Shown one piece after another: positions 46,554 to 55,598 of a stretch of 64,000 bases of DNA. Below the pieces are notes generated by a model. It saw only the letters and a list, made by a program, of their open reading frames with translations, was not told the origin of the DNA and made no database searches. Origin of the DNA: Devosia sp. (lineage in GTDB: Bacteria > Pseudomonadota > Alphaproteobacteria > Rhizobiales > Devosiaceae); assembly GCA_028290665.1 (NCBI GenBank), contig JAQGJK010000023.1:62001-126000 (forward strand), in the 5' to 3' direction. The number at the start of each line of letters is the position of its first letter. The first letter of the stretch is position 1. The position numbers were made by a program, and so were the translations under genes.

Positions 46554-47537
46554 CTACAGCCCTAGCGCCGATTGCTCCTTCGCCATCCGGTCGATCAGCG
46601 TCTCAAGCTCCGTGGCATCGGCTGCCGGCCCGGCCAGTCGCTGCTTCAGGTGCATGATTGGTTCGGCCAGCACTTCGCTCAGCACTTCGACGCACTGAAA
46701 ATCCCCTGCGACGGCTTTGACCTTGGAATTGTCGAACAGCGCCGCCCAGGATTTGTCGCCGGTCAGCGGGCCTTCCCAGTTGCGGTTATAGCGGATCATC
46801 GTGTCGGTCGGCACGTGGACGATGTCGGCAGTGCCGCCGATGCCATCGGCAATGGCGGTGTAGATCGCGTCCCAGGTGTAGGCTCGATTCGAGGTGATGT
46901 GGAACACTTCACCCAAGGCGGCCGGCTTGCCGAACAAATTGACGAAGGGCACGGCGAAATCCTGCGAACGGGTCAGCGTCCACGGCGTCTTGCCGTCGCC
47001 GGCGACGATGACCGGCTTGCCCGCCAGCATCCGCCGCGCGATGACATCGCCTTCGCCGACCATGGTCGGCAGGCCGGTGCGCACCGTGTGGCTCGGGCGA
47101 ATAATGGTCCAGGGCAGGGCGGTCTGGCCAGTCAGCAGGTTTTCGCAGGCGATCTTGTTCTGGCTGTAGAGCCAGTATGGGTTCACCGCCGGGGTCTGCT
47201 CGGTGATGACATAGTGCGAGGCCGGTTTTTCATAGACCGAGGCGGACGAAATGAAGATGTACTGCCCGACAGTGCCGGTGAACACCGCAAGGTCCTGCGC
47301 GAGCTGATCGGGGGTGAAGGCCAGGAACTGGCAAACAACGTCAAAGCGCTGACCCTTGAGCTGCGCGTAGGATGCCGGGTCCTTGACGTCCCCGGTCAGC
47401 GTCGCGACACCGGATGGCAGCCGCGCGTCGACCTTGCCGCGGTTGAACACCGTGACCTCGTGCCCGGCCTTCACCGCGACTTCGACGCAGGACAGCGAGA
47501 TCTGTCCCGTCCCGCCAACGAACAATACCGATGCCAT
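46554..47537 (-). CDS. NAD-dependent epimerase/dehydratase family protein (extended/atypical SDR)
   Basis: This 327-residue Rossmann-fold protein has the NAD motif VLFVGGTGQISLSCVEVA at the N terminus and the catalytic-type stretch YWLYSQNKIACENLL near residue 135. It most resembles atypical SDR reductases or epimerases acting on sugars or cofactor-linked substrates; the substrate is unknown. It is convergent with the GGDEF-EAL gene (1 base between stops). Confidence 0.82.
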   Translation of the reverse strand: MASVLFVGGTGQISLSCVEVAVKAGHEVTVFNRGKVDARLPSGVATLTGDVKDPASYAQLKGQRFDVVCQFLAFTPDQLAQDLAVFTGTVGQYIFISSASVYEKPASHYVITEQTPAVNPYWLYSQNKIACENLLTGQTALPWTIIRPSHTVRTGLPTMVGEGDVIARRMLAGKPVIVAGDGKTPWTLTRSQDFAVPFVNLFGKPAALGEVFHITSNRAYTWDAIYTAIADGIGGTADIVHVPTDTMIRYNRNWEGPLTGDKSWAALFDNSKVKAVAGDFQCVEVLSEVLAEPIMHLKQRLAGPAADATELETLIDRMAKEQSALGL

Positions 47538-47700
47538 GTTAAGCGCCTCCCGATCTGTCCGGGAGGGGAGCGGGTTGGGCCGGTTCCGTCAATGGTCAAT
47601 CGGGAGTAGGCGCATTGCCGCCGGCCGATGTGCTCGCCGCCGCCGACCTGTCATCGTGACGGAAGTCACCGCGACCTCGCTGGTTTAAGGAGCCACTCCC

Positions 47701-47880
47701 ATGAACATCGAAAACACCCTCCTCACCAACGTCGATCCCGCGCTGCAGATCCACTCGGTCGAAGCCCGTCACGCGGCAATTGTCCGCAAGATCGGCAGCA
47801 AGAAACCCTCGGACGGCGCCTTCGACGAGCCGATGATCAAAGAGCAAGTGCTTGCCACGGCAACGCCGTACCTCGCGTAA
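47701..47880 (+). pseudogene. 59-residue remnant of a ferritin-like protein
   Basis: The translation begins MNIENTLLTNVDPALQIHSV and ends KEQVLATATPYLA. From residue 14 on, it aligns with the last ~46 residues of the ferritin-like protein at 48683-49339 (ALQIHSVEARHAS...AVLTAATPFLA). The two share ALQIHSVEARHA exactly. The N-terminal part of the fold, with the first metal-binding helices, is missing. AAGGAG stands 8 bases upstream of the ATG, so it may still be translated. An in-frame deletion after the start codon explains this best. Confidence 0.7.
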
Positions 47881-47909
47881 CTCATTGTCCCACTGTCGAT
47901 ATTTTCTGT

Positions 47910-47929
47910 CGCCCGGAACCTTCCGGGCG
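47910..47929. terminator. GC-rich hairpin after the ferritin-like remnant
   Basis: A stem of 8-9 bp (47910-47918 with 47921-47929) lies 30 bases past the remnant's stop. It is followed by GCAAAATCTT on plus, not a T run; on minus it is followed by AGAAAATA. Its terminator role is uncertain. Confidence 0.35.
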
Positions 47930-48016
47930 GCAAAATCTTAAAAAAGACTGAAACTTGCCGTTGCCCGGACACGTAGCTGTCCCGGAGCGTCACAATAACC
48001 AAGGAGTCATCGGAAA

Positions 48017-48670
48017 ATGACAACGGCAGCGGGACTATCCCGGCGACACGTCCTCAAATGGGCCGGTGCCACGACGGGCATCATGGTCGCGGGAGCGATG
48101 CTCCCTAATTTCGGCATCTCGGCCGCGCTCGCCGCCGATCTTGGCGAAGGCGACGTCGGCGTCCTGAACTACGCTTATGCGTTAGAGCAGCTCGAAGCTG
48201 CGTTCTATACGCAGGTCATCGCGACGCCGTTCAACAAGATGCAGGCGAACGACCAGCTGATCCTGACCCAGATCCGCGATCATGAGATCGCTCACCGCGA
48301 TTTCCTCAAGGGCGCCCTTGGCCGCAACGCCATCCCGGACCTTGAAGTCGATTTCTCCGCAGTGGACTTTTCCAGCCGCAAGAGCGTGCTTGGCACTGCC
48401 GAAGTGTTCGAGAACCTAGGCGTCGCTGCCTATAACGGTGCTGGTCAGCTGATCCGCAACGTCGATTATCTGGCTGCTGCCGGTTCGATCGTGTCGATCG
48501 AAGCCCGTCACGCTGCCGCGATCAGCGATCTGATCAATGCGTTCTCCAAGGATACCGTCGGCATGCAGGTCGACAAGTCGGGTCTCGATGGCGCGCTGCT
48601 GCCGAGCCAGGTGCTGCCGCAGGCCGCGCCGTTCATCGTTACCCCCGTCACCGCCAATTCGCTGGCCTGA
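48017..48670 (+). CDS. Tat-exported ferritin-like domain protein 1
   Basis: This 217-residue protein has a twin-arginine signal (SRRHVLKWAGATTGI, residues 8-22), then a four-helix ferritin-like domain. Probable metal ligands are in YALEQLEAAFY, IRDHEIAHRDFLKGAL and VSIEARHAA. This pattern fits the Ferritin_2/DUF4439-like exported family found in stress and desiccation gene sets; iron binding or ferroxidase activity is not shown. It lies 12 bases before a second homologous gene, so the two probably act together. Confidence 0.85.
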   Translation: MTTAAGLSRRHVLKWAGATTGIMVAGAMLPNFGISAALAADLGEGDVGVLNYAYALEQLEAAFYTQVIATPFNKMQANDQLILTQIRDHEIAHRDFLKGALGRNAIPDLEVDFSAVDFSSRKSVLGTAEVFENLGVAAYNGAGQLIRNVDYLAAAGSIVSIEARHAAAISDLINAFSKDTVGMQVDKSGLDGALLPSQVLPQAAPFIVTPVTANSLA

Positions 48671-48682
48671 GGATAGTTGATC

Positions 48683-49339
48683 ATGACCCAACAGCTTCAA
48701 ATCCTCGACGAAATCGAGCCCGAACTCATTGACCGTGTGGTCGCCACCCGTCGCGATGTGGTCCTGAAATACGCCCGCATGGGTGCCCTGGCCTCGGCTC
48801 CGATCGCGCTGGCGCTTGGCGCCAACCAGGCGTTCGGCCAGGAACTGCCGCAGAAGATTGTCGACGTGCTCAACTTCGCACTGACGCTCGAATATCTCGA
48901 AGCGGCGTTCTACAATGAAGGGAACAAGTCACGCGGCCTGATCCCTCGCGACTACCGGACGGTGTTCAAGACCATTGGCGCGCATGAAAACGCCCACGTC
49001 AAACTGCTGCAGGGTGCCCTCGGCTCCGCTGCCGTCGCAGCTCCTGCAGTCGATTTCACTGCCGGTGGCAAATACCCCGACGTGTTTGAAAACTTCGACA
49101 CTTTCCTGACGCTCAGCCAGACGTTCGAAGACCTTGGCGTTGCTGCCTATAAAGGCCAGGCCGGTAACCTGATCGGCAATGGCGCGATCCTGACTATTGC
49201 GCTGCAGATTCACTCGGTCGAAGCGCGTCACGCGTCCGAAGTCCGTCGTATCGGTCTGCGTCTGGGCTGGGATGGCGCGTTCGACAAGCCGATGTCGAAA
49301 GCCGCCGTGCTGACTGCCGCGACCCCCTTCCTCGCGTAA
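48683..49339 (+). CDS. Ferritin-like domain protein 2
   Basis: This 218-residue homologue of the preceding protein has ALTLEYLEAAFYNEG, TIGAHENAHVKLLQGAL and QIHSVEARHASEV as likely metal-ligand helices. The N terminus has VVATRRDVVLKYARMGALASAPIALAL, a Tat-like signal whose RR sits at residues 24-25. I chose the ATG at 48683, preceded by GAGGATAG; a TTG two codons earlier is also open. A perfect terminator follows. Confidence 0.85.
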   Translation: MTQQLQILDEIEPELIDRVVATRRDVVLKYARMGALASAPIALALGANQAFGQELPQKIVDVLNFALTLEYLEAAFYNEGNKSRGLIPRDYRTVFKTIGAHENAHVKLLQGALGSAAVAAPAVDFTAGGKYPDVFENFDTFLTLSQTFEDLGVAAYKGQAGNLIGNGAILTIALQIHSVEARHASEVRRIGLRLGWDGAFDKPMSKAAVLTAATPFLA

Positions 49340-49362
49340 AAGTCAATATAATACTTGAACTT

Positions 49363-49401
49363 ATTGGCGTCACCTTGGTTGAGGTGACGCCAATTCTATT
49401 T
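49363..49401 (+). terminator. Terminator of the ferritin-like operon
   Basis: A perfect 13-bp stem (49363-49375 with 49382-49394) with a 6-base loop is followed by TCTATTT. It lies 24 bases past the ferritin-like stop. Confidence 0.8.
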
Positions 49402-49412
49402 AGGATAAGAAA

Positions 49413-50510
49413 ATGCGCTCACTTCTTCAGGCGGCATCGGTCGCTGTATTGACGCTGATGATCCCGGGCCTCGCCTACGCCGAAGATCCGCGCCCGGTTG
49501 ATGAAGCCGTTGCTGCCAGCAAGGATAGCGGCACCCTCGATCGAGCCGACCCCGAAATGGCTGAGGTCATCAAGAAGCTGATGGAACTCGGCGCCAAGCC
49601 GGTCCACATGCTCGACGTGCCGACTGCCCGTACCCAGGCCAGCCCCGCTGACGCCGCCAAGGCCGTCGCCAGTGAAATGACCGGGAAGCCGTTCGTGCCC
49701 GAAAAAGTCGGCAAGGTCGAAGACGTCAAGGTCGACGGCGCCGCTGGCAAACTCGATGCGCGGGTCTATTGGCCCGATGGCATGGCCGATGCGACCGATT
49801 TACCGGTGATCGTTTATTTCCACGGCGGCGGCTGGGTTATTGCCAATCTCGACGTTTACGACGCCTCGCCGCGCGCCCTGGCCAATCAGGCCAAGGCATT
49901 GGTGGTGTCAGTGCATTACCGTCAGGGCCCGGAGGTCAAGTTCCCCGGTGCGCATGACGATGCGATCGCGTCGTACTCCTACGTCGTCGAGAACGCCCAG
50001 CAGTGGGGCGGCGACGGCGCCAACGTCGCGGTGGCTGGTGAAAGCGCCGGCGGCAACCTCGCGCTCAACGTCGCCATCGCGGCTCGCGAGCAGGAACTGA
50101 CGGCGCCGGTTGCAGTGCTGGCCGTCTATCCCGTGGCAGGCACCGATCTCAACACGGAATCGTACATGGCCAACCGCAACGCCGTGCCGCTCGGCAAAGC
50201 CGATATCGAGTGGTTCGTCGGGCACTACCTCAACACTATGGACGAGACCAAAGACCCACGCCTCGACATCGTCGGCGCTGCCGATCTGGCGGATCTGCCG
50301 CCGGTCACGATCATCGCCGCCGAGATCGACCCACTGAACACCGAGGGCATGCTGTTGCGCGACAAACTCGAGGCCGCCGGCAATGACGTCACTTACATGA
50401 ACTGGAACGGGGTAACCCACGAGTTCTTCGGCATGGCGGCTGTCGTTCCCGACGCCAAGGCGGCGCAGGATTTCGCCGGAACCGAACTTCGCGACGCGTT
50501 CGGCGAATAA
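49413..50510 (+). CDS. Exported alpha/beta hydrolase (HSL-type esterase)
   Basis: This 365-residue protein has a signal peptide (residues 1-23) and the HSL-family oxyanion motif VYFHGGGWVIANLD near residue 133, nucleophile elbow VAGESAGGNLAL near residue 207, acid AEIDPLNTEG and the catalytic His in GVTHEFFGM. Such enzymes hydrolyse short-chain esters; the natural substrate is unknown. An N-terminal ~90-residue segment precedes the catalytic domain. The start is the ATG at 49413. Confidence 0.9.
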   Translation: MRSLLQAASVAVLTLMIPGLAYAEDPRPVDEAVAASKDSGTLDRADPEMAEVIKKLMELGAKPVHMLDVPTARTQASPADAAKAVASEMTGKPFVPEKVGKVEDVKVDGAAGKLDARVYWPDGMADATDLPVIVYFHGGGWVIANLDVYDASPRALANQAKALVVSVHYRQGPEVKFPGAHDDAIASYSYVVENAQQWGGDGANVAVAGESAGGNLALNVAIAAREQELTAPVAVLAVYPVAGTDLNTESYMANRNAVPLGKADIEWFVGHYLNTMDETKDPRLDIVGAADLADLPPVTIIAAEIDPLNTEGMLLRDKLEAAGNDVTYMNWNGVTHEFFGMAAVVPDAKAAQDFAGTELRDAFGE

Positions 50511-50547
50511 GCTATTTGAACACCGCGTCTCCCGTGCAGCGCGGCTC

Positions 50548-50582
50548 GGCGTCCCACTCCGGTGGGGCGCCGTCTTTGTTTT
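50548..50582 (+). terminator. Terminator of the esterase gene
   Basis: A 9-bp stem (50548-50556 with 50563-50571, one G-U) is followed by GTCTTTGTTTT. It lies between the convergent esterase and MFS genes. Confidence 0.75.
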
Positions 50583-50586
50583 AGGC

Positions 50587-51882
50587 TCAGGCGGTCGCCG
50601 TCTGGAAGTGAGCACGAACCGGCGGCGCAATGGTCAGGATCAGCGCTGCTGCGAGGAGGCAAAAGATTCCGGCCAGCACGATGGCGGGCATGTAGCTATC
50701 GAGCCCGGTCCGAGTAGCACCGGCAAAGAATGCCGCCGACGCAGCGCCAAGCTGGTGGCCGGTGAAGATCCAGCCGAACACCAGTCCGGCGCGTTCCGGC
50801 CCGAACTTCTCGGCGGCAAGCTTTACCGTCGGCGGCACGGTCGCCACCCAGTCGAGGCCATAGAACACCGCAAAGATAGCCAGCGCACCGAGCGAAAAGC
50901 CCGAGAATGGCAGATAGATCAGCGACAGGCCGCGCAGGCCATAGAACCAGAACAACAGCCAGCGATTGTCATAGCGGTCAGACAGCCAGCCCGAAAAGAT
51001 GGTGCCGAAAAAGTCGAACAGCCCGATCATTGCCAGCATGCCGGCAGCGCCGACCGCCGCGATGCCGAAATCGCCACAGATCGAAATCCAGTGGGTTTGG
51101 ATCAGCCCGTTGGTCGAAAACCCGCAGACGAAGAAGGTCGCGAACAGCACCCAGAACACGCTGGTCTTGCTCGCATCGCGCAACGCGATCAGCGGTGACG
51201 TCAACAGATTGAGCAGGCTGCCACGAGGCGGCGCCGGGGGTGGCGCGGAGACCGCACCATAGGGTAGCAGGCCAAGATCGGCGGGCCGGTCGCGCATGAT
51301 CAGGCCGACCAGCACGAAGGCCAGTGCCAGCATGGTGACGACGAACACCAGCGCCGCGCGCCAGCCCAGCGCCTCGGACAGTTGTGCCAGCAGCGGCAGG
51401 AACACCAGTTGGCCAGTGGCATTGCTTGCGGTCATCAAGCCGATGACCAGCCCGCGCCGCTTGTCGAACCAGCGCGACGCAACTGTCGCGCCCAGCACCA
51501 GCGCCGTCATCCCGGTGCCAACGCCGATGACGATGCCCCACAGCAGCATCAACTGCCATAGCTGCGTCATGACCAGCGAACCCAAAGCGCCGGCCGAAAT
51601 CAGCACCAGCGCGAACATCACCACCTGGCGCACGCCGAAGCGGTTCATGAACGCCGCCGCAAACGGCCCGAGCAGGCCGAAAAACACCAACCGGATCGCC
51701 ATGGCTGAGGAAATCTGCGCCGTGGTCCAGCCGAATTCCTGTTCCAGTGGCCCGATCAAGACGCCTGCCGAACCCATGGCCCCGGCGGTCGCCAGCATAG
51801 TCAGGAACGTCGCGGCGGCGATGGCCCAGCCATAGTGGATGTCGCGGGCAGCCAGCAGCGCTGCAAGACGGTTGGACAGCAT
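50587..51882 (-). CDS. Major facilitator superfamily transporter
   Basis: This 431-residue protein has 12 hydrophobic segments, with the MFS loop-2 motif NRFGVRQVV near residue 75 and SRWFDKRRGLVIGLMTASNA. The subgroup resembles monocarboxylate/oxalate-formate-type carriers, but the substrate is unknown. I chose the ATG at 51882, preceded by AAAGGAG; the ORF is open for six more codons. It follows the marR gene by 32 bases on the same strand, so MarR probably controls it. Confidence 0.88.
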   Translation of the reverse strand: MLSNRLAALLAARDIHYGWAIAAATFLTMLATAGAMGSAGVLIGPLEQEFGWTTAQISSAMAIRLVFFGLLGPFAAAFMNRFGVRQVVMFALVLISAGALGSLVMTQLWQLMLLWGIVIGVGTGMTALVLGATVASRWFDKRRGLVIGLMTASNATGQLVFLPLLAQLSEALGWRAALVFVVTMLALAFVLVGLIMRDRPADLGLLPYGAVSAPPPAPPRGSLLNLLTSPLIALRDASKTSVFWVLFATFFVCGFSTNGLIQTHWISICGDFGIAAVGAAGMLAMIGLFDFFGTIFSGWLSDRYDNRWLLFWFYGLRGLSLIYLPFSGFSLGALAIFAVFYGLDWVATVPPTVKLAAEKFGPERAGLVFGWIFTGHQLGAASAAFFAGATRTGLDSYMPAIVLAGIFCLLAAALILTIAPPVRAHFQTATA

Positions 51883-51914
51883 CTCAGCTCCTTTAGGCAA
51901 CGTGTCGTGAATGT

Positions 51915-52310
51915 CTAGAGGATCGCCAGCGCGTCGAGCAATTCATGCTTTTGGGGCCCGAGCGCGGTGTCCACCATAGTCTGCGTCGCCTGCCAGATCG
52001 GCAGTGCCCGCTCGAAAATCTCGCGACCGTGACCGGTCAGCCCGACTGTCGCCTCGCGCTGATCGGTGCCGGTTTCGGCGGTGACGAGCCGGGCGCGCTG
52101 CAGTACTTTGACGTTGCGCCCGACGGTCGAGCGATCGAGCTCAAGTCCCCGCGCCAGTTCCGTCAACGAGATTTTGCCGCGCCGTTCGATGCTGCGCAAC
52201 AGGCTGAATTGCGCAAGATTGATCCCGAGCGGCGCCAACGCCTCGTCGTACCGGCCGGTGATCCGGCGAGCGGCTTTGCGCACAGCAATACAGTAACAAA
52301 GCTCATCCAT
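51915..52310 (-). CDS. MarR family transcriptional regulator
   Basis: This 131-residue winged-helix protein has LTELARGLELDRSTVGRNVKVLQRARLV (recognition helix, residues ~50-77) and a wing with DQREATVGLTGHGREIFE. It is upstream of and co-directional with the MFS gene, the usual efflux/repressor arrangement. The ligand is unknown. Confidence 0.9.
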   Translation of the reverse strand: MDELCYCIAVRKAARRITGRYDEALAPLGINLAQFSLLRSIERRGKISLTELARGLELDRSTVGRNVKVLQRARLVTAETGTDQREATVGLTGHGREIFERALPIWQATQTMVDTALGPQKHELLDALAIL

Positions 52311-52316
52311 ATTTAT

Positions 52317-52328
52317 GGGTATATGCCC
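52317..52328. promoter_or_regulatory. Possible MarR operator
   Basis: GGGTATATGCCC is an imperfect inverted repeat 7 bases upstream of the marR start codon. The match is short, so it is only a candidate. Confidence 0.3.
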
Positions 52329-52470
52329 GTACCAGCCATACGGTCAAGCCTTCTGCATCAACCATCCCGCGCACCGCATCCCCGCCATTCCGACAATTGT
52401 CTTGTGAAATTCACACCCGTCGTCTATCGGGGCGACAAATCCTCAATCCCAATTCCGCAGGTAGCATCCC

Positions 52471-54291
52471 ATGGCGTTGCGTAACATCGCAATCATCGCC
52501 CACGTCGATCATGGCAAAACGACGCTCATCGACGTCCTGCTGCGCCAGTCCGGCTCGTTCCGCGATAACCAGCGCGTTGAAGAACGTGCCATGGATTCCA
52601 ACGATCTCGAACGCGAGCGCGGCATTACCATTTTGGCGAAGGTGACGTCGCTGGTCTGGAAAGACACGCGCATCAATATCGTCGATACCCCCGGCCACGC
52701 CGATTTCGGTGGAGAAGTCGAGCGCATCCTGTCGATGGTCGATGGCGTAGTCATCCTGGTCGACGCCGCCGAAGGCCCGATGCCGCAGACCAAATTCGTG
52801 CTTGGCAAAGCGCTGGCGCAGGGCCTCCGCCCGATCGTCGCCATCAACAAGATCGATCGTCCCGATGAGCGCCATCTTGAAGTGCTCGAAGAAATCTTCG
52901 ACCTGTTCATCGCACTTGAAGCCACCCCTGAGCAGCTGGATTTCCCGGTGCTGTATGGTGCGGCCAAGCATGGCTGGATGAGCGAAAAGCCCGAAGGCCC
53001 CAAGGAATCGCTGGCGCCGCTGCTCGACAAGGTCCTCGAGTACGTCCGGCCCCCGAAGGTCGAGGAGGGTCCGTTCCGGATGCTCGTCACCACCATCGAA
53101 CGCAACCCGTTCCTCGGTCGTATCCTCACCGGCCGGATCTTTTCCGGTGCTGTGAAAGCGGGCGATGCGATCCATTCGCTCGGTCGTGACGGCAAGGAAG
53201 TCGAAAAGGGCCGCGTCTCCAAGGTGCTGGCTTTCCGCGGCCTTGAACGCACTCCGGTTGACGTGGCGGAAGCCGGGGACATCGTCGCCATCGCCGGCCT
53301 CGAGATCACCACCGTCGCCGATACGCTGACCATTCCGTCCAACAACGAGCCGATCCCGTCCCTGCCGATCGATCCGCCGACGCTGTCGGTAACCTTCCGC
53401 ATCAATGACGGCCCGCTGGCCGGACGCGAAGGCGACAAGGTGCAATCCCGCGTCATCCGCGAGCGGCTGTTGCGTGAAGCCGAAGGCAATGTCGCGATCA
53501 AGATCACCGAAGGCACCGACAACGACTCGTTCGAAGTCGCCGGCCGCGGCGAACTGCAGCTTGCCGTGCTGATCGAAAACATGCGCCGTGAAGGCTTCGA
53601 ACTCACCATCGGCCGGCCCCGCGTCGTGATGCGGGAAGGCGAGAATGGCGTGAAGCTCGAGCCGATCGAGGAAGTCATCATCGACGTCGATGACGAACAC
53701 ACCGGCATCATCGTGCAGAAGCTGACCGAGCGCAAAGGCGACCTCGTCGACATGCGCCCCTCAGGCATCGGCCGCACCCGCCTGCGCTTCCACGTGCCGA
53801 CGCGGTCGCTGATCGGCTACCAGCCGGAACTGTTGAGCGACACCCGCGGCACCGCGATTTTCAACCGCCTGTTCTATGCCTACGAGCCCTACAAAGGCGC
53901 GCTGCCTGGTCGCCGCACCGGCGTGCTGATCTCCAACGGCACCGGCCAGTCGGTCGCTTTCGCGCTGTGGAACCTCGAAGACCGCGGCCCGATCATGATC
54001 GACTCCGGCGTCGACATTTATGAAGGCATGATCATCGGCGAGCACGTCCGCGAGAACGATCTCGAGGTCAACGCCCTCAAGGGCAAGCAGCTGACCAACA
54101 TCCGCACCACGTCCAAGGACGAAGCGGTGCGCCTGACGCCGCCGAAGAAACTCACCCTCGAACAATCGCTTGGCTATATCGCCGACGATGAATACGTCGA
54201 AGTGACCCCGAAATCGATCCGCCTGCGCAAAGTCTGGCTCGACCCCAACGACCGCAAGCGCATGATGCGCCAGAGCGTCAAGGTCGGCTGA
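52471..54291 (+). CDS. typA: Ribosome-associated GTPase TypA/BipA
   Basis: BipA binds ribosomes and helps 50S assembly, with roles in cold and stress. The 606-residue protein has G1 AHVDHGKTTLIDVLL, G2/G3 RERGITILAK and VDTPGHADFGGEV, G4 NKIDR, domains II/III and V as in EF-G, and a C-terminal domain with TTSKDEAVRLTPPKKLTLEQ. The length is normal. It is monocistronic. Confidence 0.97.
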   Translation: MALRNIAIIAHVDHGKTTLIDVLLRQSGSFRDNQRVEERAMDSNDLERERGITILAKVTSLVWKDTRINIVDTPGHADFGGEVERILSMVDGVVILVDAAEGPMPQTKFVLGKALAQGLRPIVAINKIDRPDERHLEVLEEIFDLFIALEATPEQLDFPVLYGAAKHGWMSEKPEGPKESLAPLLDKVLEYVRPPKVEEGPFRMLVTTIERNPFLGRILTGRIFSGAVKAGDAIHSLGRDGKEVEKGRVSKVLAFRGLERTPVDVAEAGDIVAIAGLEITTVADTLTIPSNNEPIPSLPIDPPTLSVTFRINDGPLAGREGDKVQSRVIRERLLREAEGNVAIKITEGTDNDSFEVAGRGELQLAVLIENMRREGFELTIGRPRVVMREGENGVKLEPIEEVIIDVDDEHTGIIVQKLTERKGDLVDMRPSGIGRTRLRFHVPTRSLIGYQPELLSDTRGTAIFNRLFYAYEPYKGALPGRRTGVLISNGTGQSVAFALWNLEDRGPIMIDSGVDIYEGMIIGEHVRENDLEVNALKGKQLTNIRTTSKDEAVRLTPPKKLTLEQSLGYIADDEYVEVTPKSIRLRKVWLDPNDRKRMMRQSVKVG

Positions 54292-54307
54292 TTCTTCTGT
54301 CATCCTG

Positions 54308-54327
54308 GGGCCGGACATGTCCGGCCC
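54308..54327. repeat. Perfect 20-base palindrome after typA
   Basis: GGGCCGGACATGTCCGGCCC lies 17 bases past the typA stop. Without a T run it is a weak terminator candidate; as DNA it could also be a protein site. Confidence 0.6.
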
Positions 54328-54372
54328 TGCGTTGCCCGGCTGCGGCAACAGTTGCGCTGAAGGCTTTCGCCC

Positions 54373-54990
54373 GTGACCAACTGGATCATCGAAACCATCA
54401 CCGGCGCCGGGTATCTCGGGCTGTTCCTGCTGATGCTGCTCGAAAGCGTCTTTCCGCCGATTCCCTCCGAATTGATCATTCCGTTTGCGGGGTTTGCGGC
54501 GGCGCGGGGGGAGCTTAATTTCATCGGCGTCATCCTCGCCGCGACTGCCGGGGCAGTGGTCGGGATGGCGCCGTGGTATTTCGCCGGCCGGTTTTTCGGT
54601 CTTGCCCGGGTCAAATGGCTGGCCGACCGGTTTGGCCGCTGGTTTGCCCTTAACTCCGATGAAATCGATACCGCGACGCGCTGGTTTACCCGCTATGGAC
54701 CAGTGATCGTGTTCGTCGGCCGGCTGCTGCCGATCATCCGGACGCTGATTTCGGTGCCGGCGGGATTGGCCAAAATGTCAGCGGCACGGTTTTTCCTCGC
54801 CTCCGCTGCCGGTGCGCTACTGTGGAACACGGTACTCGTTTCAGCGGGCTACTTGCTTGCCGAGCACTATGACCTTGTCGAACGCCTCATCGACCCGGTA
54901 ACCATCATCGTGCTGGTGGCGGTGGTGGCGCTGTATCTCTGGCGTGTCGTCACTTGGAAGCCTGGTCAGTCTCCATCGCGTTTGGGATAA
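54373..54990 (+). CDS. DedA family membrane protein
   Basis: This 205-residue protein has about five hydrophobic segments and the DedA signature: LLLMLLESVFPPIPSELIIPFAGF near residue 18, then FTRYGPVIVFVGRLLPIIRTLISVPAGLAKM. DedA proteins are undecaprenyl-phosphate or lipid flippases in several bacteria. The start is GTG at 54373. Confidence 0.92.
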   Translation: MTNWIIETITGAGYLGLFLLMLLESVFPPIPSELIIPFAGFAAARGELNFIGVILAATAGAVVGMAPWYFAGRFFGLARVKWLADRFGRWFALNSDEIDTATRWFTRYGPVIVFVGRLLPIIRTLISVPAGLAKMSAARFFLASAAGALLWNTVLVSAGYLLAEHYDLVERLIDPVTIIVLVAVVALYLWRVVTWKPGQSPSRLG

Positions 54991-55059
54991 TTGCCGCAGT
55001 GCCTTGCCGCTGAGCGCGAGCGTCTCTAGATAAAAGCCAAGTTCCCCGGAGACTGCTTC

Positions 55060-55362
55060 ATGCGCGTAGTGCTCGACGTCATCCTGCTTGTGCTCGAGCT
55101 GTACTGGTGGGTCGTTCTCGCCATGATTATCCTGAGCTGGCTGATTGCCTTCAACGTGGTCAACACCCGGAATCAATTCGTCAATTCGGTGTGGCGGGTG
55201 CTGAACCAGCTCACCGATCCGGTGCTACGGCCGATCCGCAATGTGATCAACCGCATCCTGCCGAACCTTTCGGGCCTCGATCTGTCGCCGATCGTGCTGT
55301 TCATCATCCTGTTCGCCATCCGCCGGATCATTGCGGTTTATCTCTACCCCTACGTGTTCTGA
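55060..55362 (+). CDS. YggT family membrane protein
   Basis: This 100-residue protein has two membrane segments with the family's central WRVLNQLTDPVLRPIRNVIN and the tail LDLSPIVLFIILFAIRRI. YggT proteins are linked to osmotic stress and cell-division clusters. The following 236 bases (55363-55598) have no gene; they form the hppA leader. Confidence 0.9.
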   Translation: MRVVLDVILLVLELYWWVVLAMIILSWLIAFNVVNTRNQFVNSVWRVLNQLTDPVLRPIRNVINRILPNLSGLDLSPIVLFIILFAIRRIIAVYLYPYVF

Positions 55363-55598
55363 CGGTTGCCAACCGTCAGCCGTCCATCACTGAATATCAA
55401 CGGCTAATGGTCGAGTTGGGCGCGCGGTCAATCGCCGCCCAAGTCCCGCCGCAATTTTCTTTGCGCGCCTCACGCAATCTGCCATAGATTTTCGAACCAT
55501 CCGGTGGAGGGGGGACGTCCCGAAAGGCAGCCAATAGCCTTTGGACGCGACTTGGAAGCCGCCGGACCCAACGAAAATCTTTGTGAGGAATGCATTCC

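Noticed and set aside
47661-47685. GGAAG-N16-GGTT resembling an EcfG-type stress promoter before the ferritin-like remnant
   Set aside because: The -10 part lies only a few bases before the ribosome site of the ORF, so the transcript would lack a usable leader; matches are also partial.
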